From: Manis javanica
Lineage: Eukaryota > Chordata > Mammalia > Pholidota > Manidae
NCBI RefSeq assembly: GCF_040802235.1
Contig: NC_133156.1
Span: 116,342,173 to 116,406,172, forward strand
DNA: 64,000 nt
Reading direction: 5' to 3'
Shown here: positions 44,776-58,137 of the stretch, one piece after another
Layout: the number at the start of each line of letters is the position of its first letter
Position numbering within the stretch: position 1 is the first letter of the stretch
Position numbers and translations under genes: made by a program
Notes under the pieces: model-generated
Database searches by the model: none
What the model was told of the DNA's origin: nothing
Seen by the model: the letters and a program-made list of their open reading frames with translations, nothing else

Positions 44776-47700
44776 TAAACTGTCAGATATCTAACTGGAT
44801 TCTATTTAGAAATTTCTTGTGATACTTAGAATAGTGAACTAACTAAAATACCCTACTCTCTATGGGTGTAACACCATAATGTGACCATCTCAGATCTTGA
44901 GCTGGCCTTTTGTTTCTCTAGTTTGTATCTGGCCTCCTTGAGACAGCATTTAAGGAGGCAACATAAGAGCATAGACTTTACAGGATAGTTAAAAGTAAAG
45001 ATTACAGACCACAAACTTCAAACTTTTTGTTGTTTCAAATACCAGGGAAGCAATTACTTCCCTATATTAATTCCCCTCTTTTTGCCAACTTAACCTGCTC
45101 CCTCTCAATTTCAACGGAAAGCTAGTATTTCAAATTAGGTGGTTTGTTTTTTAACAAGAGTGTGGTGAAAACTTTTTTCATTTGGTGTTGAGAATGAACA
45201 ATATTGACTGAGTCAGACAACGTAAAAAATTTTTCTACACCAAGATCAGTGTCATGATTCACTTTCAACTTGAGGTGTATGGGTTATTTAGTTAAGCTAC
45301 ATTTTGTTTTCCAAATTAAACAAGTTGCTTATTTAACCTCGAGGAGGTTAAAGAATAACAATTTTGTAAGTACTACAGTATAAGAACTGATCAGAGCTAA
45401 TCAGATTATGGTAAACGTGGCTTTGTTTTGGAATTAAAACCTTGCATCATAGCTTTTTATAAGTGGTTTATACCTTCAGAAGGCTATATTTGCCTATTTT
45501 ATTTCCAGAAGCATTGTAAGATGTTGGGCCAGGCAGGGAAAATTACACTGTCCTTAACATTTTTTGAGCAGTTGAAAGACCTGAAAAGAATCTAAAGAGT
45601 AACCTATGGGAAGGCTGGGAAGGTGGCTAATCCTGCCACCTCTGCTTTGGAGACTTCGAGGGTAGCATAGAGGAGGTGTTCCTCATATGAGTATATGGAC
45701 TGGTCTTTTTTTAAAAAAACACTACTGTAGAGCTCTGTTCTGTGGACTATGCAGAGGACTTAATCTTATTTTACTATAAATTTAGAATCTGCCTGATGAC
45801 TTATTAGCCCCTTTATGTCTTCATTTCAACCTCAGTGTAACAACCCATCCCACAGTTGATGGGTTTGTGTGGAAGCCGGGAAAGGTTAGGACCAAGTGGA
45901 GAGATGCTTATCTATTCACTTAGTGTAGCTGACAGTAGTAAGCCTGTGAGTCATAAAACACTTCAGGCTAGAAATCTGGGAGTCATCCTAAACACTTCCT
46001 TCTTCTAATGTCTAGTCACAGTTTCTGCTAATGTTTTGGCTTCTTCTGTGTTTTTGGAAGCTGTTCCTTCTTCACCCCTCATGTAGTAGTTGCTCTAGTT
46101 CATGACCTATCTCTTATCTGGACTGCGGTATCAGCTTCCTAACTCAAATCCATTCTCTACAAAACCAGTGACTATAAAACAGAGACTCCCAACCATTTTC
46201 AGCTGTGACCCTCAGTAAGAAAGACACTTTATATTTCAACCCCCAGGATATGTATGACTAATTGAAACAAAGTCTTCATGAAAAAAATCCTTACATTTGT
46301 TATGTGCCATGCAATCTGATATATTTTCTCTTTTCCATTTCATTTATTAAAGTGTATGCCATCAATTTAGTAATTGATTCCAGAGTTATAAAAACACTGA
46401 TATGAACATGACCATGTTACTCTTGTTTAAAACTTTGATGGCTTCTTACTTCCTGATAAAGTTGAAGTTCCTTAGTGCGAGAACCTTTGTGACCTGACCC
46501 TTAATAGTTTTCCTGACCTACTCCCTGAGCCTCACATTTCACGTAAGTGAATTTGCAAAATATGCATAGTTGCTGGCAGTGGGACTTTGCTTATGCTGTC
46601 TACCCTCTTGAAAACTACCTCCATCTGCTCCTGCAGAGCTTTATTGATGACTAGTAACTACTCATTCCTAAGACTCAAGTCAGGCACAAGTAACCAAGAA
46701 CTTTCTTCCCACTCCTTCCCTGTTGCTAGGCTGGGTTAGGTAGTTATTCCTAATGTAATGTGACTCTCTCTGTTGTTTCACTTATTCATTATTACGTGTT
46801 TTTATCTTAGTATCCCACAAGACCACAAATACTGGAAGGGGCAAAGATTATCACCTATTATACTTATCCCAGATGTTTGGCATGTAGCATGTTGTCCTTG
46901 TTTGGATGAATGAAAAAAAAATGAGTTAAGATTCTTGTGTTTAGAAAGTATTCACCTGGTATCCCTCAAGACCTTAAGATCTTTACAATTGTATTTCTAG
47001 GTACTTATTTTTTAGGTTTTAAAATACTCCTAACTTGATGACCTACAGGCTCAGAGTTGATTTCATGATTTAAGGGTAGCCTCTCTTTGGATATTCTCTC
47101 AAGATTTCAATAAGTACTGCTCATTCTGGCAGTAGTCAGTAATTTCATTATACCTGATACACCAGAGTTTGCAGAGTGGCAGAGGACATGTGACATTAAT
47201 ACAGGATTTGACTTATCATTTTTAGGAGTCAAAGAAGTGGTGAGCTGGTAAATGATGTAGAAGATTAGTGAACAAGTTTGACCCAGGTAACTCCTAAAAG
47301 CCAAGACCTTTAGCTCAATGAAGCCCAGAAATTCTGCCCCCCTAAAGCAGCATCACCCAATTATTTGATACTGGAAAAGGAAACTGAATTAAAGAGGTTC
47401 AGATATGAGAAATCGCTCTGTAAAACTAAGGTGCTATGGCGCTCCTCAAAGCCTGACAACTGCATTTCTCTCTCACAGGGTTCTGGGTAAACTACTGGTG
47501 GAAGTACTCAAGTGAGATTAGAAGGTGGCAAGAAGTAGCCATTTTGGTTTGTCTGTGGCGGTGGCGGCAGGAGAAATGTGGGTCTCAGGTTCTAGCTGAG
47601 GAGCGGAGGTGCTGGTAGGGTAGTTCCTGCAGCTTTGGTAGGAGTGAGAGCTCATGGGATCTGAGTAATTACCCTCCCCCTTTTGCTCCTCTAGCCTGGC

Positions 47701-48811
47701 CAATAAGTTTATTACCATTTCCCTGTATTAAATTCTCCTCTGTTGGAAATATCTAGAATAATTTCTTTTCCTGATTTATACAACCTCTAAGGAAATCAAG
47801 GCTCTGTTAGGTTATGTGACTTGTTCATAGGCACATGGCAATGGTCTTGAGTGTTTAGCACTTTTTTTTGCTGTTATTACTGTTGATAAGTAAATTTATA
47901 CACTGCTGAAAGTCTTTACAATGTGGCAACAGTTCCCAACTTTCTAGTAACCCTTTTAAAAAAGAAACAGTTTTAAGAGGTCTAAGATGCCACACAAATA
48001 ATATGTGGATTACCAATTTTCAAATTTGAATCAGAGTTTGTTTTTTTCTGATTTAGAAACTAAGTGAATCCTTGTGGTATCATTTATTACCAGTGCATAG
48101 TGTAGAAAGTATAGAATATTGGCATTTGATTCTGTGATGGGTCCTGGAACTTGTTTTGCTTAAACCTTCAATCATTCAAGGGTGGGGATGGTTCTCGGGA
48201 AGGGTAGGATTGTATTAGCAGGTGCTTTGTATACATTGGCCTGGTAGACTTCCACAGTGTGGCTTTTCTATTTGTCGTAATTATTTGGATCAGTAAAGAA
48301 TGTGATAGGGTTTGATCTAACAAACTTTAGATGAACTATGAAGTCAATAGCCATGAGTAGTCAATGTATCTACGATTAATGAATGACTGACTTAAACTTT
48401 TTCGGGTGGCCTGGAATAGATTAGGTACTTGAAATCTAATTTGTGGGCCCTATTGGTAAATTGTCATTGTACTTTATCTTGTAGTTCTTTACAACATAGA
48501 AGAATCTTATTTTAAGTTTTCTTTACATCCAGTAATCATGTTTTAAATCTAAACATGTCTAGTTTTGAATAAAATGCAAGTCTTTATGAAAGATAATTTA
48601 AAATAAATAGTAGTATTCCATTCATACTGTAATTGCTACTTCCTCATATTAAAATTGACTGCCCTAAGTATAATATACTAAACTTAAAAACTAAACTAAT
48701 ATTTAAGGTGATAGTTGAACCCCTACTGTCTTCTCAAGTTTGGACTTGACAATCTGCAATTTATAACCTCAAACAATGTTTTTTTTTTTTTTTCTGTTTT
48801 TCTTTTTAAAG

Positions 48812-49269
48812 CTCTTTCACCATGCCTGGGTCACTTCCTTTGAATGTAGAAGCCTGCTGGCCGAAAGATGTGGGGATTGTCGCCCTTGAGCTCTATTTTC
48901 CTTCTCAATATGTGGATCAAGCAGAGTTGGAAAAATATGATGGTGTAGATGCTGGGAAGTATACTATTGGCTTGGGCCAGGCCAAAATGGGCTTCTGCAC
49001 AGATAGAGAAGATATCAACTCTCTTTGCATGACTGTGGTTCAGAATCTTATGGAGAGAAATAGCCTTTCTTATGATTGCATTGGGCGGCTAGAAGTTGGA
49101 ACAGAGACGATCATCGACAAATCAAAGTCAGTGAAGACTAATTTGATGCAGCTGTTTGAGGAGTCTGGGAATACAGATGTAGAAGGAATAGACACGACTA
49201 ATGCATGCTATGGAGGCACAGCTGCTGTCTTCAATGCTGTTAACTGGGTTGAGTCCAGCTCTTGGGATG
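48812..49269 (+). CDS. HMGCS1: HMGCS1 exon 2 (first coding exon)
   Basis: The acceptor ag is at 48810-48811 and the ATG at 48822. The donor is GGGATG|GTATGT. It encodes residues 1-149 plus one base, including Glu95 and Cys129. Confidence 0.95.
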
Positions 49270-52200
49270 GTATGTGATATGTTACTCTGGAAAAGCTGTT
49301 CTTGAGGATGAATGAGCTTTTAACTAACAGTATATGCAAACGTTTACCAGTTAATGCTTATTTGAATATGGTCAGAAAGATAGCTATGACTTTCAACTTA
49401 CTTATGAATTGGTTATCTTTATCATGTAGAAGAAAATCATCAGAATTTAGTCAGAACATTTTCTTTCTTTACCAAAGACGGGGCAATCATGCTCTGGGAA
49501 AATATAACAGGCTTCAGTTTATATATATATGATATAATGTTGATCACCTTCTTGTGTACTAATATTTTTAGGACGGTATGCCCTGGTAGTTGCAGGAGAT
49601 ATTGCTGTGTATGCCACAGGAAACGCTAGACCTACAGGTGGCGTTGGAGCCGTTGCTCTGCTAATTGGACCAAATGCCCCTTTAATTTTTGACCGAGGTG
49701 AGTATTTGGGAAAGCATTTTTTTATTCACATGATACACTGAGAAATTCTAAACTATAAGTAGGAGCTAGTACTTATTTACTGAATGTTTATGAAATGCAG
49801 GCATTACCTACTAAATGCTTAAATGTGTTGTCACATTTATTCTTCATAGCAGTTATTTCAAGTAAGTGATGTCATCCTCATTTTACAGAGAATTAAAATG
49901 GCTTTAAGTTGGTCTTATGTAATTACTAAAAGGGGTAACTTGCCCATAGTTACACAGTAAGTGATAAGTTTAATTTGTTTTCAGTTCAGAGCGCTTGTGA
50001 TCTCCCGGTTAGATATATGCATAAAATGTTACATATCAAAGGTGACTTAGGGCTATTCCTGGTTACTGTTATGTTTCATTTCAATTACATTGTGGTTTCA
50101 CCTTGTGATTTCTATACTGCAAGTGGTGAGAGTTGACTATAGTTAAGGAAGGTACCCAGATAATGCAATATGTTTACTAATATACAAACATCATAAAGCA
50201 GAAATACATGGACATGTTCCTTTTTGGTTCTAAAAGGACTTCGGGGGACACATATGCAACACGCCTATGACTTTTACAAGCCTGATATGCTTTCTGAATA
50301 TCCTATAGTAGATGGAAAACTCTCCATACAGTGCTACCTCAGTGCGTTAGATCGTTGCTATTCTGTCTACCGCAAAAAGATCCGTGCCCAGTGGCAAAAA
50401 GGTGGGTTTTATAATTTTTGCTTGCTTTGACATCTGTTGAGGGCTGTATAATGTGCTCAGGGGTTTTTAGTGAGAAGCTTCTCTGTGGGCATCCTTCATT
50501 AGTCTCCTTTAGCCATTTCTTCCTCACCCACCAGATAGCATTTTCCCATAGTTTCTGGGAATGTGAACTTTAGGTAAACAGGTAAGCTTTGGAAATGAGG
50601 TACATCTCTGCAAAAATACTGAGGTTGACTTATCCCCAGTAAGAAAATCAAAAGTAGGATAAAAGAAAGTAACTTGAATTTTGTTCACCTTTTGAGAGAG
50701 CTATTTTCACAAAGTTTTAGTTTGCAGCTATGATCCTAGTTTCATGTTTTCAGAAGTTTCACATTTTCTCATTTTCATGAGAAAACTAACGAAAATAAAC
50801 TACTGAATTACTCCCTCTCCCCTCATAGTCTGTTTGCGCTTGACTGTGAATTCATACTTATTGTCATTAATCTCCATCTTTAACCCTGAAAAACTTCTTG
50901 AGGCACAGAAAAGGGCAGTATTTAAATTAATACAATTAAAACACAGCCTCATATAAAGTATGCTTTTTCCATCAACCAACTTTACTTTATAGAAGTTGTA
51001 AGAGAGGGCTAAAATAATATTCAGTAACAGATATTAAGAAACTTGTGGCTCTGGATAGGAAGCATTCTTGCAGTATCTCAGATGATATACTTTTTAACAG
51101 TATTTTATAGTCCAGTGACTTTCTAACTTTCTGTTAGGATCCACAGTAAGAAGTACACTTGACACTGTATGTATGTACCTGCTAAACTGAAACAAAAGTG
51201 TCATGAAATTACTTACTCATGCTGCAAGTTACATAGTTTTCCTATTCTCCTACTATATTCTATTTTATTTAAAAAAACACATTAAGACTAAAAAAAAATG
51301 CTGGCTTTGACCCACTAAATTGATGACATAACCCATTCTTAAGTTTGAATAAGCCGCAGTGTAGTAGTGTACATTGTTCTGTCCCTGGCTATGTCTTTGA
51401 TGGGCATTTAAACCATAGTGATATTTCATTATATTGTATAATTTTGGTTGCTATTTAAAGATAAACCATCCTCACCTTGTTCTAAAATCAGACCTCAAAA
51501 GTTAGTGGGTTAAATGAATTTTATAATTCCTTTGGATTTCTCTTTCAGAGGGAAATGATAAAGATTTCACCTTGAATGACTTTGGTTTCATGATCTTCCA
51601 CTCACCTTATTGTAAACTGGTTCAGAAATCTCTAGCTCGGATGTTGCTGAATGACTTCCTAAATGACCAGAACAGAGATAAAAATAGCATCTATAGTAGC
51701 CTGGAAGCCTTTGGGTAAGAAGAGTTGTTATTGTTTCTTCCTGCTATGTGAGAGTATTGGTTTATATCTGGTAAGCCATTATTTGTACAGACATGAAAAG
51801 CTTAAGAGTTGAAAGAATCTTAGAAGTCATTTAGTCTCATGTATTTATGTCATCACTGGAGAAATTGATTCCCAGAGAGGGAGCAGCTTACCTGCATGAA
51901 TTCTTTAGTCATTTCTACTCAGATTATCTGATTTCTTTCTTTTAGATATTTTCCCATTGTCACACAATAAATAGCCCCACAGTGTCTGTATTTCCTACAA
52001 TAGCCTCTTAACTCCTTGCCTTTTCAGCCTGTGCCCCGTATCCATCCTGCCCATTGTCACTGTTGAAGTCTGCATTTGTACTCCTTCCACATTTTTCCCA
52101 CTTCCTTGGCTCCCTACCTAGCATGCCCTGCCTGTTAAAACTCACTGTTCTTCCTTGCCTGTCTCCCTTCTCCATATGATAAAATTTTCAACTTTTTAAG

Positions 52201-55200
52201 ACTTAGCTCCTGTAATACCATGACTTTTCTAAGTAGATAATCTTATGAATTTGAAATAATATATTCCATTTGGTGACAACAAAGTTTTAGCAGGTTTATT
52301 AGTCCTAACATTAGAATTAAAGTTGTTTTAACTTGATAATAAAAACTTTGAGGAAAAAGACCATACGTGTATAACTGTGTGACTTCTATAGCAATTAGCA
52401 TGCTGCTACTTGGCTTTTAATAAACAGGAAAACAATCATATACACAAATTAAAATATTAATTAGGTATACTATGAAATATAAAGAAAATGTAGTCTGAAC
52501 ACTATAAGACTGCCTTTTTTCTAAATCTTTCAGGGATGTTAAATTAGAAGATACCTACTTTGACAGAGATGTGGAAAAGGCATTTATGAAGGCTAGTTCT
52601 GAACTCTTCAATCAGAAAACAAAGGCATCTTTGCTTGTATCAAATCAAAATGGAAATATGTATACATCTTCAGTGTATGGTTCCCTTGCTTCTGTTTTAG
52701 CACAGTAAGTATAAATTTCAGTTGCCTAACTCCCTTCATATGGGGATGTTAGGTTCCTGAAACGAAATCCTGTATCTGGCATGTTGGTGGCAGGTCACAG
52801 AATATTTTATTTTCATGTGCTCTAGTGTGCTATCCATTGACTTGAGGGAAAAATTTTGTTATAAAAGATATATGGAAAATGCTATTTTTTTAACTTTCTT
52901 TTTTTATAACTATAGCATGATGGATATTCTCTTTATATGTCCATCCCCTTCACTTTTTTCAGCTTCCTCCTCTGACCCTCCCCTATGGTAACTACTAGTT
53001 ACTTCTCAGTGTCTATGAATCTATTGCCATTTTGTTTGTTTTGTTTTGTTTTGTTTTTGTTTTGTTTTTAGATTCTACACATAGGTGAAATCATATGGTA
53101 TTTGTCTTTCTCTGCCTGGCTTATTGCACCTAGCGCAATACCCTCTAGGTCCATGCATGTTTTACAAATCACAGGATTTCTTTCTTTTTTATGGCTGAAT
53201 AATACTCCATTTATATATGTACCACAGCTTTATCCATTCATCTGTTGATGGACACTTTGGTTGCTTCCATATCTTGGCTATTGTAAATAACATGGCAATA
53301 AATTTAGGGGTGGGTATATTTTTTCGAATCAAAAATTTTTTCTTCTTTGGTAAATTTCTAGAAGTGGGATTACTGTGTTGTATTACATTTCTATTTTTAG
53401 TTTTTTGAGGAACATCCATACTATTTTCCACAGTGGCTGCACCAATTTACATTCTCCCCAACAGCACACACACAAGTGTTCCCTTTTCTCCACATCCTCT
53501 CCAACACCTGTTATTTCTTGTCTTTTGGGTAGTGGCTATTCTAACTGGTATGAGATAGTATTTCACTGTGGTTTTGATTAGCAGTTCTGATGATTAGTGA
53601 TGTCGAGCACTTTTTCATGTGCTTATTGGCCATCTGTATGTCTTCTTTGGAAAAATGTTTCCTCGGGTTCTCTGCCAATTTTTTAAGTGGGTTTTTTTGT
53701 TTTTTTAGGTGTTGAGCCGTATGAGTTCTTTATATATTTTGAATGTTAGCCCCTTATCAGATACATCATTTGCAAATATGTTCTCTCATATAGTAAATTG
53801 CCTTTTTGTTTTGCTGATGTTTTCTTTGCTGTACAGAGCTTTTTAGTTTGATGTAGTCCCACTTGTTTATTTTACTTTTGTTTCCCTTGCCCTGGGAAAT
53901 GCATCCATGATCTTAATTATTCATGACCTACAGTGGAATGAGAAATCCCTGCCTGACAAAGTAACTTATTATATTGTATTATAACTTTAATAGGCCCCAT
54001 CATTCCCAAAGAGACAAAAACTCTTTATTTTCAGTCTGTTTACTGTAATAATAAAGCCTTAGGTTAGATCCCACAGGCTATGGGGTGAATTGCCCATGCA
54101 TTGTAGTTTGGGATCAGTGAAAACATTTTAACAGCTTTTCCCCATTATACAGGTACTCGCCTCAGCAGCTGGCAGGGAAGAGGATTGGGATGTTCTCTTA
54201 CGGTTCTGGGTTAGCTGCCACTCTCTACTCCCTTAAAGTTACACAAGATGCCACACCAGGTAAATGCTGTCTTTCAGCAGAAATGTATTGAGAACTTGCT
54301 GTAGTGTGGTTAATTCAGCAGGCTTCTCCCCAACAATCGCTTGAATCTGTCCCATGGCTCATTATGTTCTATCTTCATTACTCGTTGTAGCATAGCTGGA
54401 CTTCTACTTTCCGCCTGAACTGGGTAAAGGGCAGGATTATGTCTGAGTTAGGATTTTCTCTTTCCTTCTGTCCATGTCAAGAAAAAGCATGTAATCAGCT
54501 TAATTTTTATGGCACAGTTGTTCAACTTTTCCCTTTTTGGCAAATAATTATTTTGTCTTATATCTCATTTTTCTAAGCATATGTAGTGAGGGAATTGTAG
54601 GTAGAGAAACGGAAGTATGTTCAATGCAGGTGGCTTCAGAGTCTTCACACTAATGATTGAGTCTGATCATGTAGGTGGGTAACACCAAATCATTTGTTGT
54701 TGGGCTTTTTTTAACTTACCTTATTTTTATAGGTTTATGGTCTTGGTGTATATTTAAGGAAACTTCTGTGCCTTTCTTGAGCAGGAATGAACAAAAACAT
54801 GCAGAAACACTGATGGGAGATTTGGTGTTACTCTTAAAACTATATCATAGATGGACTGTAGACAAGTTATTTATAGTTTCAAATCCTACCTATTTCCTAA
54901 CTTGTCTCTTGGCTGATACTAAACAACTGTCTAGTCAGAGGTCATAGGAAGCTGTGCCAAATAAATAGCATCTTATCTTTTAAACAATAGCCAGTAGTTC
55001 TAAAAAAAACAAAAAGCTATTTTTTTCCACTTGGCAACATTTTGTTCAGGCTTTTGGGCATGCTACTTTTGTCTTTTAATGTTGGTATTATTTACTATTT
55101 TAGGGTCTGCTCTTGATAAAATAACAGCAAGTTTATGTGATCTTAAATCAAGGCTTGACTCAAGAACTTGTTTAGCACCAGAAGTCTTTGCTGAAAAGAT

Positions 55201-56496
55201 GAAACTCAGAGAAGACACTCATCACCTGGGTAAAAATACTGTATTGTGTTTTAACATAAATATATACCGAACAGCCTATTAGAGACCTATAACAGCATTA
55301 AGCATGTTGTGTATAAGATAAGGCTATCTAGTTTTATTCAGTACTGATCTGATTCTGGTGAAAATTGTAGGGAATGTGCAACTTCTTACCTTTAGTGTTT
55401 CTGTAGCATAGCTAATGTTTCATATTCTTTGCCTTTCCTCTAGTCAACTATATTCCCCAGAGTTCAATAGATACACTCTTTGAAGGAACGTGGTACCTAG
55501 TTCGAGTGGATGAAAAACACAGAAGAACTTACGCCCGGCGCCCCTCTCCAAATGCCGACACTTTGGATGAAGGAGTGGGGCTTGTGCATTCAAGCACAGC
55601 AACTGAGGTGAGTGAATGAAGGTCTTTGGTCTTGGGCTTTGACAGGGTTAAGACATTTCCATCCCCAGGGCTTAGTTGACCTAACAGATTCAGCAACTAA
55701 AGGAATGTCGATAAAGCAGAGTAACTCAGAGCAAGGGCTCTGGGATTGGTTTCTGACTGTGACATTTTCAAATTGTATCAAATGCTTTGCCATTAAGTTA
55801 TTAGCCTTTTTAAAGTATATAGTAATTACTAAGTTTTATTAATAATACCAGCATTTAAAGGAAGACTGACTAGGGAGAGGTTCATGTGATGATGTCCTGG
55901 TGGGAGATGAAGTAGGGATCAGGGTGGTGAGCCCCCTCACATCTCTTCTCTCAGGCCTCGTCAATCTATCTCTATTAAACTGTCAAGAAGCAATAATTTG
56001 AATTCCTGTTATATGTTAGGGATTTTATTTATAGTTTCTGTTTAATCCATATAAAAACCACCTTGAGATGAATGATATTGTCCTCATTTTAGAGATGAAG
56101 CTATAGGAAGTTAAGTGACTGGCCCAGGATCACAGCCATGCCTCAAACTGAGGACTTTATAATCTTGAAGTTCTTAGTTTCATCTGCTCACCACAGGTTT
56201 GGTGAATGCTTAGTGTTGCCTCTTGACACAAATTAGCATCAAGCCACTAGTGTTGGAGTTGTGAATGCAAGATGTGACAAGTAAAATACTTTATGGCAGA
56301 TCTGTGGCCTCTCTCTTGCTCTATGAGTAACTGTATAATAAATTCAACATAAGGTAAAGAATGGCTATTTCCTTCCTTTCAACAACTTTTTTGCCTTTGA
56401 TTTTAGCATATTCCAAGTCCTGCTAAGAAAGTACCAAGACTCCCTGCACCGGCCGCAGACCCAGAAGCAGCTGTCATTAGTAACGGGGAGCATTAA
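48822..56496 (+). CDS. HMGCS1: HMGCS1, cytosolic HMG-CoA synthase
   Basis: Nine coding exons: 48822-49269, 49572-49697, 50237-50401, 51549-51714, 52534-52704, 54153-54259, 55104-55229, 55444-55607, 56407-56496. They sum to 1,563 nt, 520 codons plus TAA, equal to the human protein length. The enzyme condenses acetyl-CoA with acetoacetyl-CoA to HMG-CoA in the cytosol, feeding the mevalonate and cholesterol pathway. Catalytic residues are visible: Glu95 (GTET), Cys129 (NACYGG) and His264 (IFHSP). The N-terminal domain spans about residues 13-186 and the C-terminal domain about 187-470. There is no mitochondrial leader, which separates it from HMGCS2. All introns are GT-AG and phases join cleanly. 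No stop or frameshift is seen. The start ATG has context caccatgc, 10 bases after the exon 2 acceptor. Confidence 0.97.
49572..49697 (+). CDS. HMGCS1: HMGCS1 exon 3
   Basis: The acceptor is atttttag|gacgg and the donor GACCGAG|GTGAGT. It encodes [16 protein letters not shown] and following residues, part of the thiolase-fold core. Confidence 0.95.
50237..50401 (+). CDS. HMGCS1: HMGCS1 exon 4
   Basis: The acceptor is ctaaaag|gactt and the donor CAAAAAG|GTGGGT. It encodes [15 protein letters not shown] and ends at AQWQK plus one base. Confidence 0.95.
51549..51714 (+). CDS. HMGCS1: HMGCS1 exon 5
   Basis: The acceptor is ctttcag|agggaa and the donor CTTTGG|GTAAGA. It encodes the catalytic His264 within [12 protein letters not shown]. 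Confidence 0.95.
52534..52704 (+). CDS. HMGCS1: HMGCS1 exon 6
   Basis: The acceptor is tctttcag|ggatg and the donor AGCACA|GTAAGT. It encodes [17 protein letters not shown] through SLASVLA. Confidence 0.95.
52905..53930 (-). mobile_element. antisense L1 in HMGCS1 intron 6
   Basis: The complement of an L1 3' UTR and ORF2 end: ccctctaggtccatgcatgt, tctgttgatggacactttgg, aagtgggattactg, gccatctgtatgtcttcttt, ctgctgatgt-type tail. A GTTTT repeat lies at 53037-53070. It is opposite to the gene, about 200 bases after exon 6 and 220 before exon 7. Confidence 0.75.
54153..54259 (+). CDS. HMGCS1: HMGCS1 exon 7
   Basis: The acceptor is attatacag|gtactc and the donor CACCAG|GTAAAT. It encodes [19 protein letters not shown] and following residues. 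Confidence 0.95.
55104..55229 (+). CDS. HMGCS1: HMGCS1 exon 8
   Basis: The acceptor is ctattttag|ggtctg and the donor CACCTGG|GTAAAA. It encodes [16 protein letters not shown] through REDTHHL. The stretch [12 protein letters not shown] differs at several positions from the human protein as I recall it. Confidence 0.93.
55444..55607 (+). CDS. HMGCS1: HMGCS1 exon 9
   Basis: The acceptor is cctctag|tcaac and the donor ACTGAG|GTGAGT. It encodes [18 protein letters not shown] through LVHSSTATE. Confidence 0.95.
56407..56496 (+). CDS. HMGCS1: HMGCS1 exon 10, coding part
   Basis: The acceptor is gattttag|catatt. It encodes [13 protein letters not shown] through the conserved C terminus VISNGEH, then TAA at 56494-56496. 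Confidence 0.95.
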   Translation, partial: HIPSPAKKVPRLPAPAADPEAAVISNGEH

Positions 56497-57295
56497 GATA
56501 TTCTGAGTGGGGAAGACCTCAGTGTGGGTTGGGGTGGGTGGGGGACGTGTGAGAACGGTTGGGGGAATGGGATGTCTGGGGACAACTTTAAAGGATTACA
56601 TACTGCTTACGTTTGTACGTGACTGACATGGAGCCTGGAAACTTGTGTTCTTGGGAAAGTCTGCTCAGTTTGCTAACGTGCTTCCTATTTGTGGTCTAGC
56701 CAATAATGCTTAATGTACTGGAATGATGTTAAGGGCTCTGTAAAACTTTGTACCTCTCCGGCCATTTGTATGCATGAAGCTTAGTTTTTAAATGTGGTAT
56801 GATGAATTGTGTGCTTCTGGTGAAGAAAACAGGTACTAGTCTCCAATTTAAATTTTTTTAAACATGTAAGAATTTTATATTTTGAAAAAACAATGTTACT
56901 TAAAGTACCTGAGGTTTTTGAAAAAGGTTTCTAGGGTATGTGGTCTTAAAATGTGATATGCATAAAACCCTGTTTGAAAATGGCAAGATGAACCTGTTCC
57001 TTTTCTAAAATGTATAAATCCTGGAGAGGGAGAAGAGTTGGGACCATAACACTGGTTCTGGAAACTGGAATGCAATGATGAGCTACTGTCATGATCTCTG
57101 TGAACAGAGAGATGCTAGCATTGAGCAGATGTCTCGTATGGACAGCGTGGCTCATTTGGGGGCAACGGAGGTAGCTCTGCTCTAGGTCAGTTCCTGAATC
57201 AATTCAAGATGGATTATGCTGAACCATGAGATGTTATTGGAGCTACTGTGTGTGAGGAAGTTCATTGTAACCCTTCTTTGCGCCTTATTTTGAAG

Positions 57296-57305
57296 AATAA
57301 ATAAA
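57296..57305 (+). terminator. HMGCS1: proximal HMGCS1 polyadenylation signal
   Basis: Two overlapping AATAAA hexamers (aataaataaa) lie about 800 bases into the 3' UTR. They could give a short transcript. Confidence 0.6.
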
Positions 57306-58131
57306 ACACTTTTCTGGCTGCCTTTTAAAAATTCAAAACAAAAAGGAAGGATGGGGCAGGGCATTATTAGGTTACTTCTGATGCTTCAGTGTTATAAATT
57401 CAACTTAAAGACCGATAACCTAAATTCACAGTATTCTTTTTTTTTTTCTTCATATCTATTAAATGAAAATAAAAAGGTACAACCCAAGTTTTTGCATAGT
57501 ATGACCAGCCACAGAGTATTCCATTTCAAGATCTGGAAGAAGGATATTTAAAACTTTCTTTGACTTTCACCTAAAAAAAAATTATGAAAACTATCACATG
57601 GGATGAATAAGACTGGTTAGACAATTTTGTAGATCTCTTTGGTGCTGAACTATGACATGAGCCTTACAGATTGTAAAGTAGAGATAGTTGGAACTAATGT
57701 ACAGAACTAAATTTTTTAAACTTCATTTGCTGTTAAATTCTGTGAAGTTTCAGTTATCTAAAACTTACACAAGTACAAATTGTAATGTTTCCAATTGCAA
57801 GGTAATATGTAATGTAGTGTTTGTAAAATACTCTTGTCTAATATTAATTAGTGGTGTTTTGATTTGTACAGTCATAACTTGTTAAAATGACTTCATTTTA
57901 ACATCAACTGATGTAGATAATGTAAGTCAGATTTAAAGATTGGTGGGACAATGATGCATGTAATACTTTTGCAAGTATTGGGAGTTTGGTATGTTTTGAA
58001 AATAATAATTTAATTTTCGGATGTCAGGAAATGGGTTTTCTCAAAGTCCATTGCCGGCAATGGGCGGGCCCTGTAATATTGGCACAGAGAATGAACTGTA
58101 TACCTTATTAACAGTGAGGTGAATAACTTTG

Positions 58132-58137
58132 AATAAA
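58132..58137 (+). terminator. HMGCS1: distal HMGCS1 polyadenylation signal
   Basis: AATAAA in ctttgaataaagttttag, followed by a T-rich stretch from about 58160, fits the main transcript end. Confidence 0.65.

Larger units (their letters stand above)
38101..48811 (+). other. HMGCS1: HMGCS1 intron 1
   Basis: No coding exon is recognised in this 10.7-kb intron. It holds an ERV LTR (42520-42872), an L1 3' end (44600-44775), a TG repeat (43741-43762), a T-run (43068-43080) and older unnamed repeats (43840-44030, 46160-46420). The acceptor is a long pyrimidine tract ending ttttaaag at 48811. An alternative 5' UTR exon could exist but I cannot place one. Confidence 0.6.
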
